Below are positions 57,868 through 64,000 of a stretch of DNA of 64,000 bases, in pieces. The notes beneath the pieces were generated by a model. It worked only from the letters and a program-made list of their open reading frames with translations, ran no database searches and was not told the origin of the DNA. The stretch is from Scatosoma sp045632265. Lineage in GTDB: Bacteria > Bacillota > Clostridia > Christensenellales > Borkfalkiaceae. The position numbers and the translations under genes were made by a program. Position 1 is the first letter of the stretch, and each line of letters begins with the position of its first letter. The stretch is taken from positions 62,001-126,000 of the forward strand of contig JAZQWG010000027.1 in the NCBI GenBank assembly GCA_045632265.1. Direction: 5' to 3'.

Positions 57868-59835
57868 TTATTCTTCCACAACCACAGCGTACGCATAAGG
57901 CGCAAGCGTCAAGCTGCCTTCTACCTTTTCCTTCGTGAAGTAATTTACCCCACTCACTTTCACGGTGTTTTCTTCACCGCACATATTTACAAAACAGTAG
58001 CTAATCTTACCGTTTTCGTCGCTGCGCTTATAGAACGCAACGCCGTCTGCCGAACGCACCGCGCCGTCCACCTTTTCGTCGATGAACTTACCGCTGATTT
58101 CTTTAAGTTCGTCCTTTTCAAACAAAGTACCCAAAAGCACGATTTTGCCTTTGCCGATTTCCTTTTGCCACAAAACGCTCTTGCCCGACAAATACCCGCC
58201 TTTGATTTCGCCCAAATGGTTGCCGTCCGCATCTACGACGATAGACGTAGATTTCAAGGGATATTCCTTGCCGAATACGTCCAAAACCGCGCCTTGGTTG
58301 TTGAACGAGATAATATCTTCTACGTTCACGCCCATAAAGCTTTCAAGTTTGGAAAGCGCCTTGTCGGTGTGAATCGTATGATCGGCAGTTCTCGTACCCG
58401 TAAACGGACCAACGATAACCGTGCAACCTTCGTTTACCGCGTTTACAATCTTTTCATAAACGCTGTCCGATACGTAGGGAAGGAAAGGCACGAACAATAC
58501 TTTGTATCCGCTCAAATCAGAGCTTTCGTAAACGACGTCACGATACGCGCCGTTTGCGGAAACCGCTTCGTAGAACTTATGAATTTCCTTAACGTAATCG
58601 TAGCCTTCAATCATTTCACACTCGAAGTACGCTCTTGCTTCGTCCGAGAATAAAACGGCGATATCGCCTTTCGTCGGCTTCGTAGACAAAACGTAATCGT
58701 TTACGTGCTTCATCATTTCCGTCACTTCTTTCACGTTTTGAGAAGCGGAAGAAATTTTCCCCCACGACGTGACCAAATGCCCGTGCAAAAGTTCAGTACC
58801 TGCGCGTTGTTGTTTGAAGAGCCAATAGCAGAACCCGATACCGCCCGCAAATAAGCAAGCCGTAGCTTCCGCCTTAACAAACCCGCGTTTGTGGAAAGGT
58901 TTGCTTGCGTGTACGTGCGCGGTGTAGCCGTTGGACGTTTCCATAAGGAAGAAAGGCACGTTGGGCTTCAACCCTCTTTCCATATCGTAGCCGAAAAGAA
59001 TTTCCGTCTTTTCTTGTTCGGTCGAATAGGTATCGTACGCAACGAAGTCGAGATTTTTGAACACCGTTTCTTCGTTGATGTGGAATACGATGTTCGTGTT
59101 GTGCGTGATAGGATATGCCGAATATTTTTTGATGATATTCACTTGCATATCGTTAAATTCCGCAACGTTGTCGTGCCCAAATTCGATATACTTGTTAGAA
59201 AGAGTGATATTTTGTCCGTTGGGCGTATATTTGGGTTGGTTCACGTCGTCGAACGATTGATAGGAACGGCTCCAAACGGCGTTGCCCCACTTTTCGTTCA
59301 AATCGTTGATGTCCTTGTATTTGGATTTCAACCACTTATGCCATTTCTTTTCGCAATGGGGACACAAACATTCTCTTACGGGCGGGCAGTTGTATTCGTT
59401 ATGCGTTTGCCATGCAATAACGTACGGGTTTTGTCCGTAATGCTTTGCCACCTTTTCAATAATGATTTCACTGCGCTTGCGATAAAGCGGCCCGTTATAA
59501 CAAACGTGTTCTCTCGAGCCGTGTTCCGATTTAATCATGTTATAACCGATATACGCTTCCGTAGGCGATTCGTTCAAAATCCACTTCGGCGGGGTTGCCG
59601 TAGGCGTACACATAATCGTTTGAATCCCGTTTTCGCCAAGCTTTTTAATAATCTTATCGAAAATATCAATATGGAATTCGTTCTTTTTAGGTTCGTATAA
59701 AGACCAGCAAAATTCGCCCATGCGCACGACGTTGATGCCAAGTTCTTTCATCGCTTTAATATCGGTGTCATAGGTGGATTCGTCCCAAAGTTCGGGATAA
59801 TACGCTGCGCCGTGATAAAGTTTCTTTTCTAACAT
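57868..59835 (-). CDS. Glycoside hydrolase family 42 beta-galactosidase
   Basis: 655 aa, cytoplasmic. TIM barrel at ~1-380 with YHGAAYYPELWDE, MGEFCWSLYEP, acid/base Glu in AWQTHNEY (~146) and nucleophile Glu in FLMETSNG (~300). Four Cys near CPPVRECLCPHC form the family zinc site. A trimerisation domain (~390-590) and a beta C-terminal domain follow. GH42 enzymes cleave terminal beta-galactose from oligosaccharides taken up by the cell. First gene of the operon, divergent from an AraC regulator. TAGGAGAAAGGTT precedes the ATG. Confidence 0.95.
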   Translation of the reverse strand: MLEKKLYHGAAYYPELWDESTYDTDIKAMKELGINVVRMGEFCWSLYEPKKNEFHIDIFDKIIKKLGENGIQTIMCTPTATPPKWILNESPTEAYIGYNMIKSEHGSREHVCYNGPLYRKRSEIIIEKVAKHYGQNPYVIAWQTHNEYNCPPVRECLCPHCEKKWHKWLKSKYKDINDLNEKWGNAVWSRSYQSFDDVNQPKYTPNGQNITLSNKYIEFGHDNVAEFNDMQVNIIKKYSAYPITHNTNIVFHINEETVFKNLDFVAYDTYSTEQEKTEILFGYDMERGLKPNVPFFLMETSNGYTAHVHASKPFHKRGFVKAEATACLFAGGIGFCYWLFKQQRAGTELLHGHLVTSWGKISSASQNVKEVTEMMKHVNDYVLSTKPTKGDIAVLFSDEARAYFECEMIEGYDYVKEIHKFYEAVSANGAYRDVVYESSDLSGYKVLFVPFLPYVSDSVYEKIVNAVNEGCTVIVGPFTGTRTADHTIHTDKALSKLESFMGVNVEDIISFNNQGAVLDVFGKEYPLKSTSIVVDADGNHLGEIKGGYLSGKSVLWQKEIGKGKIVLLGTLFEKDELKEISGKFIDEKVDGAVRSADGVAFYKRSDENGKISYCFVNMCGEENTVKVSGVNYFTKEKVEGSLTLAPYAYAVVVEE

Positions 59836-60182
59836 AACCTTTCTCCTAAAAAAACATATCGTTTTATCGTATTTTTTATATGACTTTTGTCCCTTTAGTA
59901 TATAAATATACTATTAGATACTATCACACGTATAAATTTTACCACATTTTCCGTCAATATACAATGCCTATTTTTATACAAAAATTTCTGTATTTTAACC
60001 TAATTTTTATTAAAAAAGCGAAATTTTTGATATTTTAGCCTATAAAGCCTTGATTTCCGCCCTTTTAAGTGGTATAATGAAGAAAAGGCGAGAAAAATAA
60101 AGCAAATTTTTTTTCAACTTTTTAGAAAAAAACGCCCCGTCCTTTTGGGTAAAAAGGCACAAAAATACGCAAGGAGAGCGCA
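59836..60182. promoter_or_regulatory. Divergent promoter and operator region of the GH42 operon
   Basis: 347 bp. Minus strand: TTGACG (59952-59957), 17 bp, TATACG (59929-59934) for the operon. Plus strand: TTGATT (60050-60055), 17 bp, TATAAT (60073-60078) for the AraC gene. Between the operon promoter and GH42 lie the inverted repeat AGTATAT-AA-ATATACT (59898-59913) and two direct repeats, ATACTATTAG and ATACTATCAC, plausible regulator sites. Confidence 0.65.
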
Positions 60183-61001
60183 ATGACAAACTTTGAAAAC
60201 GTCGTTTTATTGACGCAAAAAATGGAGCCGAAAGATTATTCGCATAAAGCCACCGCCCCTTCGTACACCTTCGTGTTGTTCCACTCGAACGTTGCCATTT
60301 CCTACGACGGCGAGGAATATTTCCACGCACCCAAAAACAGCGTAATTTTATACGAGCCAAACGTGCTTCAATGTTATAAAAACATTGACTCGGCTTTTCT
60401 TAACAGCTTTTTGGCTTTCGACGTGGACGAAGAATTTTTCAAGCAATATCGCTTTGTCTTGAACAAACTTTTCATCATCCACCCCATTTATGCGGAACAC
60501 ATTTTGCGGTGCATGGATAGGCTTTCGTATATCGTAAACACCCCGTACGCAAGAGATAAAGTGCAAGAAATCCCCAGCTATATCGAGCAAATTTTCCACC
60601 TTTTGGACGAATCGTACACCTTCTCGGCAAACGACGTGTACGTGGAAAACCCGCAGTTCGTCACCCTGTTCAACATCAAAAACTTGATGATGGACGATCC
60701 TATCAAATACACCCCCAAGGAAACGAGCCGTTTGTTTGGGTACAGCGAAGCGTATTTTTGCAAGAAGTATAAACAATTCTTCGGCAGCACCCCATCGCAA
60801 GATAGAAAAAAATTGATTGTGAAAATCATCAAACGGTATTTGGAAACCACCGATTATTCGCTGGAACAAATTGCGGAAATTTGCAACATTTCGTCCCTTC
60901 CCCACCTTATTTCCCTATTCAAATCGTTTGAAGACACCACGCCTCATCAATATCGTTTACGGGTGAAAAAACAAATCAAACCAAGCGACGATAACGAGTG
61001 A
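60183..61001 (+). CDS. AraC family transcriptional regulator
   Basis: 272 aa. The N-terminal half (~1-150) is a divergent sensing domain without a clear cupin His cluster. The C-terminal ~100 residues are the AraC double helix-turn-helix (KETSRLFGYSEAYFCKKYKQ, SLEQIAEICNISSLPHLISL, TPHQYRLRVKK). It is divergent from the GH42 operon and therefore its likely controller. AAGGAGAGCGCA precedes the ATG, and a terminator follows. Confidence 0.92.
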   Translation: MTNFENVVLLTQKMEPKDYSHKATAPSYTFVLFHSNVAISYDGEEYFHAPKNSVILYEPNVLQCYKNIDSAFLNSFLAFDVDEEFFKQYRFVLNKLFIIHPIYAEHILRCMDRLSYIVNTPYARDKVQEIPSYIEQIFHLLDESYTFSANDVYVENPQFVTLFNIKNLMMDDPIKYTPKETSRLFGYSEAYFCKKYKQFFGSTPSQDRKKLIVKIIKRYLETTDYSLEQIAEICNISSLPHLISLFKSFEDTTPHQYRLRVKKQIKPSDDNE

Positions 61002-61018
61002 TTTTCCCTAAAATATCA

Positions 61019-61049
61019 AAGAGCTTTGCGCCTTGCAAGGCTCTTTTTT
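61019..61049 (+). terminator. Terminator after AraC gene
   Basis: 11-bp stem with one G-T, AAGAGCTTTGC / GCAAGGCTCTT, then T5. Confidence 0.88.
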
Positions 61050-61060
61050 ACGAAAAAAAC

Positions 61061-61088
61061 ACCCCCAAAGCCAAACGGCTTTGGGGGT
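61061..61088 (-). terminator. Terminator after the acetylesterase gene
   Basis: 12-bp stem ACCCCCAAAGCC / GGCTTTGGGGGT followed by a G and a long T run on the minus strand. Confidence 0.92.
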
Positions 61089-61104
61089 AAATATTTATAA
61101 AATC

Positions 61105-64000
61105 TTATGCAATCGTGATTGCAAACGGTCCAACGGGCAAGCCGTTGCCACCATACAACGTAGGTTGACCGATATAGTAGGAAAGGTTTTGATTAAACAC
61201 ACCCACTTGCGTTTTTACGTACATATAATATACGGCAACCGCATTGCCCGAGTAGTTGATAACCACTTGGTTGTTTGCAACGCTTGCGTTTACGGATTCC
61301 AAAACGCCTTGGTCGTTAAGCACCTTAAAGCCGATCAATGCGCCACGCGCTTCAATCGTCTTGCCGTTTTCAAAGCTCAACGTAATCGTGTTTCCACTCT
61401 TGCTTGCGGAAACGGGGATATAGGAAAGGCTGTCGACAACACCGTCCGCTTCGTACACGTATTCCAAAGCGATGTTCGCCGCGCGTTTACCAAGTTCGTT
61501 CTTGAATACGGGGTGAATATCGTAAGGCGTGCCAAGGTCCACCGTGGAAAGCAAGTAAGCATTTGCATTTTCGGTGACAAATCTTCTTTGCGTCAATCTA
61601 AAATCTTCATAATCGTCCCACGCATAAGGCGCAAGTTCGGTGATGATAATAGGAAGATTTGCATCGCCGAAAATGTCTTTATATTGAGCGTGAAGCGCTT
61701 CTAATTGGTCTGCATAATCTACGTTAGGCGAGTTGGGGAAAGAACCAACGTAGTTGTACGCGTAAGCATTGGATTCGCCTTGATACCAAATAACGCCCGC
61801 TACGCTAATACCACGCAACAATTCCGTCATACCGTAGTAGTATCTGCTTTCTTTCGGTTCTTCAAACATACCGTCGAATACCGAGCCTGCAATTTCCAAA
61901 GATTCGGTGGATAACCATTCTTCGATATACGTTGCGCCCATACACGAATTGATTACGCCAACGGGAACACCGAGTTTCTTTTGAAGATTAAGCGCAAACG
62001 AGAGCGAATATGCCGATTGTGCAAGCGCGTCGTTGGGATTTGCAAACGTTTCCCAGTTGTTCGTTCCCTTACCCAAGTCGCCATCGAACGGCGTACCGGT
62101 GATTTGTTGACGGTAAATACGTACCTTATCGAAGTTGTCGTAATAACCGTATTGACCGATATAATTGATACCCGTGCCGTTCATCCACGACAAGGTCATT
62201 TGCATATTCGATTGACCTGCGCCAAGCCAAACTTCGCCCACCAAAATATCGGTGAACACGAACTTCATATCACCGCCCGTGATTTGCAACGTCTTTGCTT
62301 CCCAAGAAGCTTGCATTGCGTCAAACGTCACGTTCCACTTGCCGTTTTCTACGGTTGCCGTCTTCGTTTCGTTGTTAAATTGCACCGTCACTTCCGTTCC
62401 GTCCGTACCCGTGCCGAATACGTTAAACGGCTTGTTTCTTTGGATAATCATATTGTTGCCGAAGATATCCGCCACGTCCACCGTGTACGCTTGTTCTTCG
62501 CCGTCCACAATCCATTTTGCGTAAAGGGTAATATCCTTTCTATTCGAGTATTGTTCAATGCTTGCAATCCCATCAGTATCTACAACAAGCTTGGCTTGGT
62601 CGCCTTCGTAAACGATTTCAAGCAATTCATACGCTCTGTTCGTGTACCAACCGCCGAACGTTGCGCCGTCTTTCACGGGCGTAGGCAATACCAAGGTTGC
62701 GCCAAACGTACCCGTCAACGTTTCCGTATCAACCGTGCCACCCATTGCGTTCAGCGTTACCGTATACGTGCAATCGCCCAACGTTTGGTGATACATCATC
62801 CACAAGAAATCGTCTTTAATCTTATTCAAATCCGTGCTAAACGCTTCGTGTGCAGAATTATAGAATACGCCACACAATCTATATCCTTTCGTCCACTCGT
62901 AATTTTCAAATACGCTGCCTACGTAGGTAAAATCGCCACCCGCCGAAGCATACGTCCACAAATACCACCACTGGTTAATGGTCGAATTAGGGTCTTTGTT
63001 GTATTCTTGCCAGTAGTAATATTCATAGCCCTTGCAAGACAAAGCTCTTACAATGTCCGTGATATATTTATTGCACATATTGTAAATTGCGGTGTAATCG
63101 TTGGTGTTTGCAACTTCATATTCCAACATATCCATTACACCCTTATCGTTGGGTGCATCCCACGTGCTGTAAAGCATGTATGCGTTGGGAATCCACCATC
63201 TCGTATCACGAGAGAATACGTCCGCATACATAACCGTTCCTTCGCCCGTCGTCACTTGCGTACCCGATACCAACGGCATAAGCAAAGTGTCGTTATACAT
63301 TTGGATAAAGTAGCCAAGCGATGCCAACGTATGCGCTTTCAAAGCTTGCACTTTGATTTCTTCGCAGTTGCTTGCAAGCGAAACGAAATCTTCAATGCTC
63401 GCGCAAGCGTTGATTTGGTTTACAAACGCTTGATAATTAAATCCGCTAATGCCTGCAAACGGCACGTCTTCCACCTTGTTTTCAATAACTTGGCTTACCG
63501 TGTTGAATACGTAGTAGCTAGAACCCACTCTGCAAAGCACCGTCGCAAAATAGTTCTTCAATTCGTCAAGCGACATATTGCCAACGACGGAAACGTTGCT
63601 CATAGCAAGCACGCCGTTTTCGTTGTACGTACCGATTCTACCCGCATAACCAATCGTGCCATAGCCCTTTGCACTAAAATCTGCCACCGTCAATTCCAAA
63701 ACTACGTTGTTATCAAGCGAGCAAACGATATTGCCGTTTGCCGCAATCGACATTGCATATTCGTGCGTACCCACGCTAACGGGGGTGATATCCGCCGATT
63801 TTACTTCCAATAATTCCGTAGCCCAAGAAATGTAGAAATATGCTTTATTTCCCTTGGTAGCAAACAAGTAATAACTTTCTTGTGCGCCCATTGCGTTGCA
63901 CGTTTCTACGCTGTTATACAAGTTTACAAGACCTTGCAATTCCGCATTGTCGTTTACCATCAACGTCGCTTTTACTTCTTGTTCCGCGGGTTTTACGTAA
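61105..64000 (-). CDS. Surface enzyme with sialate O-acetylesterase domain (5' end off window)
   Basis: About 965 residues visible; the frame stays open to the right edge upstream of the internal ATG at 63963, so the gene is 5'-partial. Order: a beta-sandwich part, then a helical domain with DTRWWIPNAYML (shared with the lipoprotein at 49285-51201). Next is an InlB-type repeat (GGTVDTETLTG, then GATFGGWYTNRAYE), and then a SASA/SGNH domain. That domain has AGQSNMQM (nucleophile Ser), VIWYQGESNAY and DIHPVFKNELGKRAA (Asp/His). SASA enzymes remove O-acetyl groups from sialic acids or other sugars. It is tail-to-tail with the AraC gene. Confidence 0.86.
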   Translation of the reverse strand, partial: YVKPAEQEVKATLMVNDNAELQGLVNLYNSVETCNAMGAQESYYLFATKGNKAYFYISWATELLEVKSADITPVSVGTHEYAMSIAANGNIVCSLDNNVVLELTVADFSAKGYGTIGYAGRIGTYNENGVLAMSNVSVVGNMSLDELKNYFATVLCRVGSSYYVFNTVSQVIENKVEDVPFAGISGFNYQAFVNQINACASIEDFVSLASNCEEIKVQALKAHTLASLGYFIQMYNDTLLMPLVSGTQVTTGEGTVMYADVFSRDTRWWIPNAYMLYSTWDAPNDKGVMDMLEYEVANTNDYTAIYNMCNKYITDIVRALSCKGYEYYYWQEYNKDPNSTINQWWYLWTYASAGGDFTYVGSVFENYEWTKGYRLCGVFYNSAHEAFSTDLNKIKDDFLWMMYHQTLGDCTYTVTLNAMGGTVDTETLTGTFGATLVLPTPVKDGATFGGWYTNRAYELLEIVYEGDQAKLVVDTDGIASIEQYSNRKDITLYAKWIVDGEEQAYTVDVADIFGNNMIIQRNKPFNVFGTGTDGTEVTVQFNNETKTATVENGKWNVTFDAMQASWEAKTLQITGGDMKFVFTDILVGEVWLGAGQSNMQMTLSWMNGTGINYIGQYGYYDNFDKVRIYRQQITGTPFDGDLGKGTNNWETFANPNDALAQSAYSLSFALNLQKKLGVPVGVINSCMGATYIEEWLSTESLEIAGSVFDGMFEEPKESRYYYGMTELLRGISVAGVIWYQGESNAYAYNYVGSFPNSPNVDYADQLEALHAQYKDIFGDANLPIIITELAPYAWDDYEDFRLTQRRFVTENANAYLLSTVDLGTPYDIHPVFKNELGKRAANIALEYVYEADGVVDSLSYIPVSASKSGNTITLSFENGKTIEARGALIGFKVLNDQGVLESVNASVANNQVVINYSGNAVAVYYMYVKTQVGVFNQNLSYYIGQPTLYGGNGLPVGPFAITIA

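Overview
The window looks like a chromosome segment of a spore-forming, Gram-positive Clostridia-type gut bacterium. The evidence is spoVAC, cwlD and a sigH-type sigma factor, AGGAGG-type ribosome binding sites, TTGACA/17 bp/TATAAT promoters, many lipobox lipoproteins, and two LplABC-type carbohydrate importers without their own ATPase genes. The C-terminal SGCKS-plus-hydrophobic tails and Cys-rich secreted modules are typical of uncultured gut Clostridia (Christensenellales-like; this placement is an inference). No phage, transposase or CRISPR array was seen.

Layout. (1) 1-10239, minus strand: a surface glycan-capture operon. In transcription order it holds a permease fused to an extracytoplasmic LppM-like lipoprotein domain, a second permease, a solute-binding lipoprotein with a Gly-aromatic repeat linker, a LamG/nine-FN3-repeat protein with a C-terminal membrane tail, and a Cys-rich lipoprotein with a glycosidase-like domain that runs off the left edge. 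A divergent AraC regulator sits at 10482-11375. (2) 11461-23600: housekeeping and sporulation genes (spoVAC, recR, ybaB, dnaX, sigH, rlmB, mrnC, cwlD, rsfS, nadD-yqeK fusion, nnrDE, birA, recX), with a non-coding repeat patch between recR and ybaB. (3) 23755-33267: a phosphoribosyltransferase, a secreted Cys-X5-Arg phosphatase paired with a Cys-rich tail-anchored binding protein, a large unknown membrane protein, the rpsF-ssb-rpsR operon with a leader hairpin, and a Met-rich lipoprotein. (4) 33379-34134: tRNA-Arg(ACG) followed by an array that repeats the tRNA 3' end three more times. (5) 34167-36229: acyltransferase, DegV and MarR genes under a promoter with twin operators, read here as a fatty-acid salvage module. 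(6) 36385-45273: PAS-PP2C phosphatase, diacylglycerol kinase, CCA-adding enzyme, glycerol kinase, cold-shock protein, UppP, an SGNH esterase and a zinc alcohol dehydrogenase. (7) 45408-59835, minus strand: a nine-gene glycan-degradation and uptake operon (GH42, two permeases, binding protein, helical-barrel enzyme with two discoidin domains, lipoprotein, GH43, a large secreted repeat protein, a small lipoprotein), with a divergent AraC gene at 60183. A partial sialate O-acetylesterase-type surface enzyme occupies the right edge.

The most distinctive material is the permease-lipoprotein fusion, the shared C-terminal SGCKS tail, the MarR/DegV/acyltransferase unit with two near-perfect operators, the tRNA-Arg 3'-end repeat array, and the large glycan operon with unclassified enzymes.
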